Shown here in pieces: positions 23,097-34,882 of a stretch of 64,000 nucleotides of DNA. Each line of letters opens with the position of its first letter. The first letter of the stretch is position 1. The notes under the pieces are model-generated. The model ran no database searches. It had not been told where the DNA came from and saw nothing but the letters and a program-made list of their open reading frames with translations. Position numbers and translations under genes: made by a program. The stretch is from Lasiosphaeria ovina (Eukaryota > Ascomycota > Sordariomycetes > Sordariales > Lasiosphaeriaceae), in assembly GCA_033439765.1 (NCBI GenBank), contig JAULSN010000002.1, forward strand, positions 1,116,001 to 1,180,000, read 5' to 3'.

Positions 23097-25652
23097 TCAG
23101 TAATCAGTCGAAAGAGAGCTTTCGGAGGTTCCAGTAACGCTGGAGGCCGTTTTGGTGGGGGCGTAGTCAGAGATGTCTGCATCGTCGTCCGAGTTGATGC
23201 TGAGCATGTTGAGAGCCGTGGACTCAGCGTCAGTTATATAAGTGAAACGGCGAATCATATCGGCAACATCATTGCCCTTGGCATTTGCGGCCTCAACAAA
23301 GTTGACAACCTCGAGTTCTTGGACATCCTTCATGATTTTTCGGACTTGTTTGATTTTCCTTTTAGAAGGCCTCCCCACCATCAGACGTCTTGGTCTACTT
23401 GTCTGCAGTTTTGGAGGTCGTCCGGGCATAACCTCGATGATCTCAGGAGGCCTCGGGATCCTATTCATGCCTGGCGCGCCAGGCGGCCGGTTGAACATAT
23501 TAGGTCCCGGTGGTGGCGGTAGGCATGGCGGCGGTGGTAGGCCTCTGCCAAGAGCCAAGCCAGGAGGCATCCGTGGACCGGGGGGCATTGGGGGGTTGAA
23601 GCCAGGTCGATGACGATTCAGCCCTCTGACTGGCATGGGAAAGCCCGGGCGTGGTAGCTTGTCCATGGGCCACATGTGCATCGTGACCAAGTCACCGGGA
23701 CGGATAGTGGCTCCCCAAAACTTGGGCAAGACGACCTCCCCAGCCTTTAAAAGATCGTAATGCCCTTGCTGAACATGAGGCCCAACAACTTCGACGTGCA
23801 TAAAAGCATCCCTGATGTGGCACTCCATGTCCTAGACGCAACTGGTTAGGAAAGACCATTACACGTGTCTGACACCCAGTTATACCACGCCAAAGTAAGA
23901 TACTTACATGCCACTCCTTGCAAATTTCGTAAGGGAACTTGAACCTGCGTCCTAGTGCGTCTCGGAACACAATCGGAGCCTGGGGCTCAGCGACGGAGAA
24001 GAAGAGGATGTAGCTTGGAAGCTGGCCCTCAATCCTGCACTCATCGATTGCAATGCACGTCCGCACGCATGGCGTGCCATGGTATGACCAGCCCTTGATG
24101 ACTCTGTCCACGAGCTTACGCTTGGACGGAGACATTGCCAGGAAGCCATTCAATGAAGACCCGTTCTTCTTGCGCAGGGCACGCGCCAGGCCCTCTTTGA
24201 GCTGCTGGTGCCCGAAAGGCAGCGGGACAGGGCGAGCATCGTCTGTACTGACAAGGTAGGCTTCCAGTACGCCGTCCTTCATGGACTTGAGCTTGTCCTG
24301 CTTGCCGACGATGCCTCGAAAGAAACCGGCGATGCGGTCCGAGAACGACGGACGGAATAGGGCGGAGACGGAAGCAGGGTCAGCCGGCAGCGATGCTTTG
24401 ACATCAAATGCGTCCTGGTCCATGGTCGCGTCATCACTGTTCGAAGATGGCGTGTCAGGGATGAGCCCCTTCCAGTCTGCCGTCTTTTCGTCTCCGCTGG
24501 TAGGCTTTTCTTTCGAACTGGGACCGGCCATAATTGCGTTGACTCCAGTGGCTGGGCCTGGAACTGGGAATGCTGCCATCCAATGTTAGCTATGACAGCT
24601 TCACCGAACGAAGTTGAACTTAGTAGCTACCCACCTTGGTGTCCGACATGAGCGTGAGGGCTGTAGGGCGGAGCACTCGAACTGAGCTCCTGAACCACCG
24701 GAACATTGCTAGGAGCACCATCTTCTGCTGTCTTGGCCGGTGAATTAGACTTGATGTCAGGCTCGTCTGTAGTCTTGGTAGGACCGGCGCTATCATCGTC
24801 GTCGTCTACCTGGGTAGAGCTCTCTGAGCTCTCTGACGAAGTGTCAGATGCGCCGTATTCGGCGGTACGACGAGCTCTTTCCTGTCTGTTCGCAATGCCC
24901 TTGGCGAACTTGAGCTGGCGCGCTCTCATCTTCTCGGCCGTGATCCTCAGGCCCAGCTCCTGGTCAAAAGTGCCGGCCGGCCGGGAACCCGTGCTGGTGC
25001 TATTGCATGGCTCAGTTACCTCATATACTCCCTGAACCACGAGGGAGATAATATACCTTGTATGGAGCTCGCCCAGATTGGCGATTTGCAGGTGAAGAAG
25101 AAGAGTCATCTTGAGCCACTGCAGCTGCTCGTAGCAGCGATCTGCGCGCTTTCCAAGCCATCTCCAGTTTACTTTGGACAGCAAGTTGACTTTCAAAGCA
25201 CTCGGGCCAGTGAAAGGGTCCGCCGCTCTCTCTTTGATGGACTCTTTTGGCTCTGTGCTAGTCGCATCGTCATCGTCACTGGCACTCTCACTGCCACTGT
25301 CACTGGCACTATCACCGCCATTCTTATTATCCTTGTCGGTCTCGCAGGACTTCTCGATCACGATTATGATGGTTTTGAACAGGAGATGACATTTCTGCGC
25401 CAAGGTGTGCATCTCAGTCACTGCTGCGTCCTTAAACGCCCCGGGACGGCCCTGGATGGCTTGGTTTGAGTCCAAGACATTTTGCAGTTGGCGCAGCACG
25501 GATGCTGTGGCATTGACCTCGATTGCCAGGCCGTGGAGACCGGTTCTCGCAGACCAACCAAACTGAAGGTAGGTCTGCAGCGCCGTCGCCAGCTGCATAC
25601 CAAGCGCAACCGTGTCACTGACAGAGCCCGAGGCTCCCACGGGTTCGGCCAT
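23097..25652 (-). CDS. Fungal N-terminal domain protein with ubiquitin-like domain
   Basis: Complement join 25652..24635, 24572..23908, 23831..23097 (805 aa). Introns have GTGGGT/CAG and GTAAGT/TAG ends and the frame is continuous. Residues 1-230 are helical (VALGMQLATALQTYLQFG, then an acidic Ser-rich insert) and resemble the N-terminal helical domain that precedes signalling modules in many Pezizomycotina proteins. A Ser/Asp/Glu-rich linker follows. Around residue 500 lies the fungal ubiquitin-like pattern: PIVFRDALGRRFKFPYEICK, then EWHDMECHIRDAF, HYDLL, LPKFWGATIRPGD and VTMHMWPM. The C-terminal part is rich in Pro, Gly and Met (residues 630-720), then basic, ending in a Ser/Asp-rich tail. 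Function unknown; relatives occur as STAND-like or signalling adaptors. The gene looks intact. Confidence 0.8.
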
Positions 25653-26125
25653 GTTTATGGTCGTTGACTTGGATAAGTCTTGGTAACCTTGTGCTGGCGA
25701 ATGTCGAGATTCGAGCCTGGGCCGGGCAAAGGAGTTGGACGGAACAGTGCGAAAGAGGGAACGGGGGGGGGGGGGGGATGAAGGATACTAAGGCCATCCT
25801 GCCAAGCGAGGGAAGTATGCAGGCAACAGGCGGGGGAAGCGAGCGAGTCATTGAGTCGTCCATGTCAGCAGTGCAGCTGCTGCCTTTGAACCGGCATGAT
25901 TCCACATCCGACATCTCACTGCCGACACCACACATATTGTCTAAGAACAAATCAGGAGCTCGATATCCAACCGATCTGCGTCTCGATGTCTGCAGGTTGA
26001 ACCAACCAAGATGCCGGCCCATTTGTTCACCCACCTTTTCACGAAGGCCACTTCCGCGGCTTCCAGTGGAGGTCTGGCGAGCGGAAATCGCCCACTTCGC
26101 TCATTCCGAACCTGGCACAATAACC
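25653..26125. other. Intergenic region with a long G homopolymer
   Basis: A run of about 16 G residues lies at 25762-25778, a likely length-variable site and possible G-quadruplex or assembly weak point. No gene is supported; the long open frame across the region starts at a non-ATG codon. Confidence 0.5.
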
Positions 26126-26509
26126 ATGGCAAACCCAAGCACACGACTTAATTCCCCAATCCACCCCGCCACATTCTCTTCTATTTCCGGCTCCGAGACT
26201 CTGCATCTAATTGAAGAAGAGTTTCGGGACGAACTTGAACAAATAGCCGGGGCCTATTCAATCCGCGGTGTCGGCGATCCCGAGCCTTCGTCTCCATCAC
26301 CGTCCCAGATTCTCTATGGACGCGACCTCGACCAGGTCAACCGTACTCTTATCAGCATTCTCTCCCTGCGATGGATACGCAACGGACAGTACGAGACCTT
26401 CGTGGGGATCGCAACCCGCAGCAGAAGTGGTAGAAAGGGGATCGCAGAGGTTGGTTGGAATAGGTGGAAACAGGGGCCTGAAGAAAACGGTATGGAATGG
26501 GTTGTCTAG
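26126..26509 (+). CDS. Hypothetical small protein
   Basis: An ATG frame of 127 aa (MANPSTRLNSPIHPATFSSI) with an acidic helix (LHLIEEEFRDELEQIAG) and RDLDQVNRTLISILSLRWIR. Composition is protein-like up to about residue 95; the basic tail may be read-through past an unrecognised intron. No family is recognised. It could also be noncoding. Confidence 0.3.
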   Translation: MANPSTRLNSPIHPATFSSISGSETLHLIEEEFRDELEQIAGAYSIRGVGDPEPSSPSPSQILYGRDLDQVNRTLISILSLRWIRNGQYETFVGIATRSRSGRKGIAEVGWNRWKQGPEENGMEWVV

Positions 26510-26746
26510 TCTAAAACTAGGCCGCCAGCCACAAAGGCCTGATGGGTGCAATGCTGGGGTAAACCCTAACCCTATGGACAGTCATGTGATGGGGTTCTCA
26601 GGCCCTGGAAGGCATAATGTTGTTGGGGGCACAAGCCTCGCCTTTCCGTTGGGATTGACACGCACGACCATAACATATAAATACGACCTAGGCCACGCAC
26701 CCAGCACCATCCTAAAGCCAGGATATCCTATCCAATCCCTACCAAC

Positions 26747-28012
26747 ATGCTACACAGCATTTTCCCCTTTGTTCGCCCCTATACACGTAGCTCCTTCTGC
26801 CGACTCAACCCTCGTATCCTTAGTGGAAGAAAGCTGAGCTCCCAACATGAACGGCGCAAGATCCGGATCATGATCCTCTCCGACACCCACGGCAGCGACC
26901 TAAAGGATTTGTCCCTCCCCAGGGCCGACGTGGTCCTCCACTGCGGCGACCTCACCAAAGACTCCCGGTCCGAGGACTTCCAGAGGACATTAGCGATGTT
27001 GCGTGCCATCGACGCACCTCTGAAGCTGGCCATACCTGGCAACCACGACTTCAGCCTCGAGCCCGACTACTGGAGGTGGACGCGGGACCGCAGCCATCCA
27101 GCTCAGCAACAGCAACACGACCATGGTAGTGTGCCCGCACAGACAAGCGAGGACGAGGACGGTGCCGACGCCAAGGCCTCGTGGGAGCTCCTCCGCCACG
27201 CCGCCCGGCGCGATAGCATCTTCCTCCTCCCTCAAGGAACGCACATCTTCGTGCTGCCTCTCGATGCAGGCGGTGGCGGCGGCGGCGCGCGCCTGCGGCT
27301 CTTCGCGAGCCCGCTGATGCCGCGGCTTGGCAACTGGGGCTTCCAGTACGATCGGTCGAACCCTCACAAGTGGGCCATACCCCCAATAACGCCGAACGGA
27401 GACGGAACCGTAGACGTGGTGATGACGCACGGCCCGCCGAGGGGCATTCGTGACGGGACGGGGATGATGGGGCAAGGCGGTGTGGTGTCGGGCGCCGGGT
27501 GCGCGGGGCTACTGGCGGCGGTCGAGTAGGCGAGGCCGCGCGTGCACTGCTTCGGTGAGTGAAGAATTTGTGCTGACCTTTCCCCTTTCCAGTCATCTTT
27601 AGCTGGGTCGGGTGTCTCAGGAGCTATTCTCACTCGCGAGATGGATACATCGGGCGCGGGTGGGCCGAGCGCCCCGATCTTCGGCAATCTAGTTGATGTA
27701 CAGCAATCCCGGGTCGTGGCGAGTCTGCCGTTAGCCAGCGAGACTACTGGTGGTGGGGAGTGCAGCGTCGGTCCTCCGCCTGTGAGGGTGACGCAGCCGC
27801 ATCACTCCCCGCCAAGGGAGGAGGCGGGCTGCTTCGCCGTGGACATCTCCCCGGACGGAGAGCATGCGGTGGAGCGCGGCGCGCAGACGCTCTTTGTCAA
27901 CGCGGCGGTGGAGCCCCGGCCCAGGCCGCGTCGGATGCCGTGGCTAGTTGACATGGACTTGCCGGTGGCGGGCGAGGAGGATGCTGCTGCGGCCGCTGAG
28001 ACCATGTCTTAG
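26747..28012 (+). pseudogene. Calcineurin-like metallophosphoesterase, broken by TAG
   Basis: The frame from the ATG at 26747 shows the metallophosphoesterase signatures in order: ILSDTHG, LHCGDLT, IPGNHD and VMTHGPP. This matches the MPPED/239FB-like branch of cytosolic phosphoesterases. At 27527-27529 a TAG interrupts the frame just before ARPRVHCFG, which in the family continues to the last metal site (GHIHxxxG). Downstream, the same frame resumes to about 28012 and contains TLFVNAAVE and MPWLVDMDLP, the usual C-terminal end. The sequence GGTGAGTGAAG..CCAG (27555-27592) looks like an intron but is only 38 nt and leaves the frame shifted. The last GHxH site is therefore missing as read. An upstream Arg/Ser-rich leader (residues 1-35) could be a mitochondrial presequence. 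Probably inactive. Confidence 0.65.
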
Positions 28013-30743
28013 CTGCTGCTATAAGTGCTAGAAGTCCGTGGTTAAGATTAGAATCGTCTGCTCCCCCTACCTGCAGGTCCAGTCGCGTCCCGGAGACTGA
28101 CGCAGTGCGACATATCCCGCCAGCGTTTACGATCCTGACATGGCGTCGACCACTCGACGCCCGGGAACTCGACTGGGCGACATCCATGCCGACAACGCAA
28201 CATAAGCCCGCTCTCTCGAATAATCACAATGTCAAAGTGAAACCTTCGCAGATCCCAACCCGGGACCTACTTGGGACCTGTCGGAACAAGATATCCAAGA
28301 CAAGAACAAGAACAGCCGGGTGATTATGCTAGTGTGAAAGCCAGCTCGAATGGAAAGCATTAAGCACAAGAACCACAGCGCCGTACGACTCGGACGGCAG
28401 CAAACGACTCGGCAGGTAGTGCCAAGGTGATCACCAAGTGGGATGCCAACCTCTACATGACCCCGGTACTGGCCCTTGCTGTGCGCCCTCGTAGCATCCC
28501 TTTGGCGCCACCAACCTGATCTCGTCTGGTGGGAAACATGGAGCATTTCCCACCACGACCGAGATGAGATGTGGCTGTGGCGGACTTGATCAGCGCCCTG
28601 TCTCGGTCGCAAACACCGTCATTCGTTGCATGCCAGTTCAGGGCAGACTATAAGCGTGGCATGGGAGGGCCTAAATACATCCATCATCAGAAGCTTCTTG
28701 CTCTACATGATCAGCCAGGTCGCGATGGCGTCGAGACTTGACATTTGCGGAACTCAATACACGCCATCGAGGCAGCCACCTAGCCAGCTCATTATGTAGA
28801 CTAGCCCTAGTTTTCCATGGCATAGACACATTACAATATCTGGAGGTCTCATCATCCTTCAGAGTCCCACGAGAGGTCGTCATGTAAGTTGATTCAATGA
28901 CTAGAAGTCAGGGAATGAATTTTCCCAACGCCACACCCGACCTTGTTGAGGTTCTTGAAGGACCTAATTCTGAACCCCCTGTTGGTATTTTGGTTGGCTT
29001 TTATCAAGGCAATTGCTAGGGGCGCAGTCCTGACCCCCATCCTAGGATCATTCTGCCGGCCCTAAGTTCAAACCCTTCCACGTATGCATTGCCAGCTGTC
29101 AAATCCCACCCAAATCGCACCAATACAATGCATCAATTGACTCGATGAACACCATAACAGGGTCACCAACGCAGTGCCCTGACCAGAACAGGGCTGGTGT
29201 CAGAGACCCGAACCAACAAGGGGGCGCCGGATCGTAGGCGCTGCGCCACCGGATGCCACACGCTGTTAAAGCCACGGCATATGTACCGTATATAGCTGAG
29301 CACGCAGCTCTTCCTCCTTTACACCTCTTTGCATAATAACGAGTATAATGACAAGTCCAATCACCCAGCCCCAGCTCGGTGCCGTGACAGCTGGCTTAGT
29401 AACAGCCTAAAAACTAGTTCCTTTGTGAACTCAGCCACAAAATCAGGGTAACCGAGGAGGCCAAGATTAAGCACCTCTACAGAGGCCTAATTTTGTGCCT
29501 CGTGAATCGGAGCACAGATGAGGGCGATCGGGCGTGCCTTGCTACACACCTGGTGTAGAAAGCACTAGCTTCCCCTCCCTCCTGAGACAACAACCGTAGT
29601 GAAACAAACTTTACTTCTAGTAACTACCACATCGACATTATACGTTTACGGCCATAATATCTAAGTTACAAACTACACTATCAATTTCCCCGGCACTAGC
29701 GATGGCCGAGATAAGATTAGTTATGTAGTAGGTAAGCATGACTACTACAACGTAGAACCTCAAACAGAGAGCGAATATGCTGGCTACCGAGTCCATTTCT
29801 TGGGGCCGCCGTTTTCTTTTTCCAGGGATGGGGCCAGAAATAGGCTACCCTTATCTGGCCTAAAACCTGTCTCTCGTCGTGTAAACTTAAGAATTTTATA
29901 GTACGGGTAAGTTGGGGGTGAGTAATCGTGAGCTGAAGGTAAGCTGAGGGTAAAGCGAGCCTGATTTTAAGCTAACTATCTTCGGATAACGTTAAGGCTT
30001 TTTTTTCTTTTAGCGACCGACTACCTTTTTAGTCACCCCCCACAACATTTTCTGGTCAAGTCTGTATTAGTCTCAAAACCTGAGCAGGGAGTGAGGCGCA
30101 GTGAGCACTACCCTGAGCCGAGGGTGAGTCCAAGGATGCCTCGGCTGTACTTGCCGCAACCAAACTGAACCCAGTTTTGGGACACAACTTCCGTTTTTCC
30201 CTTACCCGTGCAAGCAGCCACCGTTATCAGGTCCTAGAACTCCCCCTTGTTGGGCTGATTCGGTGATGGGTTCCCCTGGGGGCCCGAGTCTGAGTCCTCG
30301 GCGTTTAGTGCCGCGACTTTATTTGTACTGCTCCTCGAAGTGGGAAGACTCTGTCTCATCGGTCACGGTTTCGCCAGTGGCCGTGAGAGCGTTCTAAGAA
30401 TCCCGCGCTAACTACAAATCGGTGTCGTCAAGGCTATTGTGACGGTAAAATTTTTGTCAGCGATCCCTCTGTAATTGAGCCGCTCATCGGCGCGCCACGG
30501 GCAACTTGGGCTTTACCTTGTAGCGTTTAACCCGCCCGTTTGGCCAGAAGCAAAGGCAGAGAGCCCCCAAAGAAACCACCAGGCCACTTTCAGCCAGACT
30601 TTCCCCATTATCGCCAACAAATAATTGTGCCAATTCGGCCGCTACCACAATCAGTGGCCTAATTGAGTGGTACTAATGATTTCGAGCAAAACGGATGAAC
30701 AAAAGTGTAGCAAGTGCAACCTTCACCAGCTGAGCCGACTACA
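28013..30743. other. Gene-poor region of 2.7 kb
   Basis: No gene is supported on either strand. Between about 29600 and 30010 the sequence is AT-rich with many TAA/TTA words. It contains the second copy of the dispersed repeat (30021-30131). Probably old transposon debris. Confidence 0.5.
30021..30131 (+). repeat. Dispersed repeat, copy 2
   Basis: Matches 22884-22992: CACAACATTTTCTGGTCAAGTC, ATTAGTCTCAAAACCTGAGC, GTGAGGCGCAGTGAGC and CCTGAGCCGAGGGTGAG. Differences include several CG or CA to TG or TA changes. Confidence 0.6.
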
Positions 30744-32302
30744 TCAGTTCAGCCTGCACAACCACGCCCTCTTTTCTGACAGATTTGTTCCTGAGACCAG
30801 ATTTAAGACTCCAGTCCAGTACACGTAACCGTCGTTTTCCCTCTCGCTCCGCCGTAAAAAAGCCTGAAGAATTCCTTGAAATGCGTTGAGCTTGTCGGAG
30901 GATAGCGTAAGTTCTCTTCTGGAAAACTCATTGATAAATTTCCATATGTCGAATGGAAATTTGAAAAGGAAGTGTCCGCGGTGAGATCCGACGAAGTAAC
31001 CAGGTCGGATCGAGGTTCTAAATCGACGTTTATTCCCCGTGTGCATGTTGTTGAGGGGGATGGCCAGTGTTTCCGAACAATGCATACCGTTGCAGTCAAA
31101 CAGCACCTGCTTTTCCGTGAAAACGAGTCGACGCTTGGACAAAATTCCTTCTTGATATGTCCATCCACGAGTGGCCCACGTAGATTGGCTTAGCAAGAAG
31201 CTAGGATCGGGGAACGTTGACACAAGCAGACGTCCGCGAACTTGCGCCATAGACTGAGAATGCCTGGGAGTTCCATTACATCCCGGAAGTCCAAATTGAG
31301 GTCCTGTGCCTGCAGCAGCGACTAACGTCAACTCTGCATTTGCATACACGAGATCCATTTGGTGTATTTGCTGAAGCTTCTCTTCCGAGTCGCCTTGATC
31401 TATGCAGTATCGATCCACCCAAAGGTGCTGAAGGCCCAACTGCACTGTCACGTCGATACTGTCTTCGATAACTCTCGGTAAAGAACCTAAGGTCTCTCCG
31501 CGTACCTCCGGCTCGCTGCTGTGACTAAGCGGATTGGGAGCACTTCCCCAAACATAAGAAAGAGCGACGTAGCGGGCAGCTGCTGGGGCCGCCACGACCT
31601 TTCGAGTTGCGCATTCGATGAGCTTCAAGCCAGTGGGGGCATTCTGATGGTCCGACAAACAGGCCTGCGAGTGCTGTTCCTGGCAATACGTGATATGGGT
31701 CTTGACCATCATAATATCGAACTTGTCGGGCTGGATCACGCGGACGCCGAACTGATTATACTCTTTGTGGCCTAAAGCCACTCCAATGAGTCCATTCGCT
31801 TTGACCGAGCCAATAATTCGCTCGAAGTTCTCTCTGCGGCTTGAACAAAATCGTTTGAGTCGTTCTTGGGTCACGCCGAGCAAGATGGCGTCGTTGAGAG
31901 GATCGAGTTGCGTTTTGCCCAAGCCCCCATACAGATGATTGGCAGAAAAGATTCGGAGATAAGCGAAGTTCCCTTTTCTGACTTGTCTGGGGAAATGCTT
32001 GCTATGAGGTTGCATAATGGACAGTCTAGGGGCGGTTCGTAATCCTCAGGAAGCCCGAGGTCCATGACGATAGCGCCACGAGCAGTTGATATTTCCATCC
32101 CAAAGATCTTGTCGAAGTTGATAGATCCGCATCTTATACAGAGTCGACCAGCTGGAAGAGGCGCCGTCACCGAAGTGACTCGGGGATTGGATATTTTTTC
32201 CCGTGCTGAAAATAGTGCAGGAGTCTTTGGAACGACGACTGGATCGCAAAACTTCCGTTTGCGGCTCGATGTTGGCTCCACGCAGTCCAAGCTGCAATCC
32301 AT
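30744..32302 (-). pseudogene. HET-domain protein, frameshifted
   Basis: From the ATG at 32302 the minus strand reads MDCSLDCVEPTSSRKRKF and then the usual leader of HET proteins: LCIRCGSINFDKIFG, IVMDLGLPEDYEPPLDCPLC and NLIASISP. At about 31960-31975 the frame must shift by one base to continue into LRIFSANHLYGGLGK. The HET core follows: ARYVALSYVWG, LPRVIEDSIDVTVQLGLQHL, WVDRYCIDQ, YANAELTLVAAAG and WTYQEGILSKRRLVFTEKQV. HET domains trigger regulated cell death on contact between incompatible strains. The frame ends at 30744 with EKRAWLCRLN, before the usual FPSWSWAGW region, so the C-terminus also looks truncated. One frameshift in an otherwise open frame suggests recent loss. Confidence 0.75.
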
Positions 32303-32789
32303 CGTCTGCGGCAATACAACCCAGACACTGAATAGCTCTCGTCGTGAAGAGTGAATGAGTTTCGATTGTTGACAAAATGTTATAACTAAGGCTGTTTTTT
32401 GGCACTGAAGCTGTTGTTGCCTATGCATAAACGTGGATGGCACGGATTAATACTAACTCGCAAGGAGGCCTCCTACGTGGACCATGTAGGCATGTCTCAA
32501 TTTAGCTTAGCTTGCTATTGCTAGTGACCTTTTAGACAAGGCTCTATCACGCCATTGTCAGGGCAAGGTCGCGTCAATTCAGGTCACGCGGGGTTTACTG
32601 GAGCTTTTCTGTTGTCACGGTTGCGTGCGGGGAACTTCGAGAGCCTGGTGGCGGTGAGACATGTTAGATTGATTGTGCACTTTTAGGGCAGACGGGGCCA
32701 GCGCTAGACGACTAGAGGAAATGCGGTGGGGGAGTTCATGTCAGAAACACGACACGTTGGATTTAGGTGAAATTGATGAGGTTGCAATT
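32303..32789. other. Divergent spacer between two HET loci
   Basis: Noncoding as far as I can see. It would hold the promoter of the minus-strand HET gene. The N-terminal part of the plus-strand HET remnant is missing from it. Confidence 0.4.
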
Positions 32790-34217
32790 GCGTGATTGTA
32801 TTGCTTGTGTTGGCTCTCTGGCTTTGCCAGAGAACCATATACCACCTTGGCGCCCGATCTTGGTTTTCTTGCGTCTGGACGGTACAAGAACTCCAGCTCG
32901 GCATCAAGGATGGCGTCGTCCAGGAAACGCGAGCATCTCGCGAAGATGCTTCAGAATGGCTTGCACACGTCTTATGGACCGTCATTTTTGGTTTCACAGC
33001 CATGATTTCCAGTGCAGGCTTGCTCAGATGGTCCAATCTATCACCGACATGTCGTTGGACCCCTGGGGACGCATCTTGGGCCGAGCATCTGAGAAGTACT
33101 ACACAGACTCTCGCGACGAGATTTACGGCACTGTTGGTCTGCTTCGACGAAGTACCCTCGACATCCAGCCCGACTACACAGCTCCGGTTGCAGAGATCTA
33201 CAAGACGGCCATGCTTCAGCACGTGAAAGCCGTGGGTCGGTTAGCTCTCTTGGACCACTGCTACATCGGCACCAAGCTACCCGGTTCACCTTTGGATTCC
33301 CAACTGGGAAGTGGGAAACGACGGCATGTTTATGTCGCATAACGGATGGTCTGCTAGCGGGTTCTCCTCCAGCTCCTGGACGCAGCCTGATGCGAACACA
33401 CTGTGTGTCGAGGGTGTTCGGCTGGGGGCTGTCACCGCCATTTCTCCTCTCCTGCCAACTGAAACGGGCCTTTGTTGATTTTGTGCGAGGGGCAGTCTAC
33501 GGGCACAATAACGACCCGTGGATACCCAAATGCACCTATGACTATCTGCAGCAGTTTGTGTACCTGTTCAACAGCGGGTACATCCGAGAGTATTATCCGA
33601 CACACGATTATTGGCCGTCGTGGCGTGAATGCCGCGCACATCTCTGGGATCATATCGAACAAATTCCAGATGTTCCCTACCCCAAAGGTTCCTCTGCTAA
33701 ATCCCGCGCCTTCAGGATGCCGCCGCCGAGGCTATTCTACGGCTCGGACGGCCAAATTGGATCAGAGCCCGCCGACACTGAGCCCGGCGACGTGCTCGCA
33801 GTTTTCCCCGGTTGTCCTCTTCCAAAAATCCTTCGCCCGACAGAAAACTCGGCTTACGAGATCGTTGGGTCTTACAAGGTCTGCGGTCTAACTTATGCCG
33901 AAGTATTCTTGGGACCAGTCCCTGAGACACACTACCCTATGTTTGGGGTGGATAACTGTAAGCTGGAACAAGCAATGATTTTGGATTCGGAAACCGATAA
34001 AATTCATGAGATGATTGACGATCCTCGGTTGGAAAAACTGTCCGTAGATTGGGTCGTGAGACCTCTAAGTGTCGAGGGGGGTGAGCGTAACGACGGGATG
34101 CCGCTGTTTGAGTTCACCAATACCAAGATTGGCGAGGTTAGGAGGACGGATCCGCGCATGTCTATTGAGGCTTTGAGGGCTAGGGGCGTGCCTTTCGAGA
34201 CGTTTACGTTTTTATGA
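32790..34217 (+). pseudogene. C-terminal remnant of a HET (het-6/OR-like) protein
   Basis: The plus strand carries conserved pieces of the region after the HET core, in three frames: GARSWFSCVWTVQELQLG (32850), YYTDSRDEIYGTVGLLRR and IQPDYTAPVAEIYKTAM (33100-33215), LWIPNWEVGNDG (33290), and then a long open frame with AFVDFVRGAVYG, GDVLAVFPGCPLPKILRP, YEIVGSYKVCGLTYAEVFLG and a natural stop at 34217. This order matches the C-terminal half of het-6-type proteins. The HET core itself is absent upstream, and at least three frameshifts occur, so the locus is dead as read. Confidence 0.7.
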
Positions 34218-34765
34218 GTTATGTATTACATACGGGAAAGCCAAACCAAGATGCCCAAGCTCACTCTGTCCCTGTTAGGATCGGAAAAACTTGGAGTTCC
34301 GACCCAGACATTGGAGATGCCTCATCATCATGATGCAAGCTAGCCTCACCTGTACGTCATACCTTAAACAGTAAGAGCTTCGGGGCGAGTTGATGTGCCT
34401 CGGACATTATTGGTCTTCAGGAACAGGATTAAAGCGGCGTCACTGAAGCAAAATTGCCAGCTGATTGGGCCCAAGTCTCCGGCTGGCTACTACACGGCGC
34501 TTGTTGGTGATACGTTGGCACTACTGGGATCCCACCCATAGGTTCTTGCAAGCTTCGTTTGAATCATGATGTGATACTTTGTGGCAACCTGACACTTTCC
34601 AAAGTAAAGATGACTGCCATGGTTCATTCAGACATCGGGAACATCTCGGGATCTTAATATCACCGTTTCCGGAGCATCTACTTCTAGGATAGTATTATTC
34701 CGGGTGGGAAGTAGTCCCGGTGGACGAATTGAAAAAGGGGGGGGGGAGGGTCGCCCAAAACCGGG
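34218..34765. other. Intergenic region
   Basis: No gene seen. A G-rich run lies at 34738-34750. Confidence 0.4.
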
Positions 34766-34772
34766 TATAAAG
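34766..34772 (+). promoter_or_regulatory. TATA box before a small secreted-protein locus
   Basis: TATAAAG, 111 bp upstream of the ATG at 34883. Confidence 0.45.
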
Positions 34773-34882
34773 TGAGACGATGAGCCCCGTCTTCCAAGTC
34801 CCTCTTCATAACTCGGCCAGGTTTTAGCATCTTCTCCAGATGACCTTTATCATCTTCAATACAGCAAACCGAACTCATCAAC

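Noticed and set aside
25664..26509. 281-codon plus-strand frame
   Set aside because: Starts at a non-ATG codon and crosses the poly-G run; only the part after the ATG at 26126 is listed, with low confidence.
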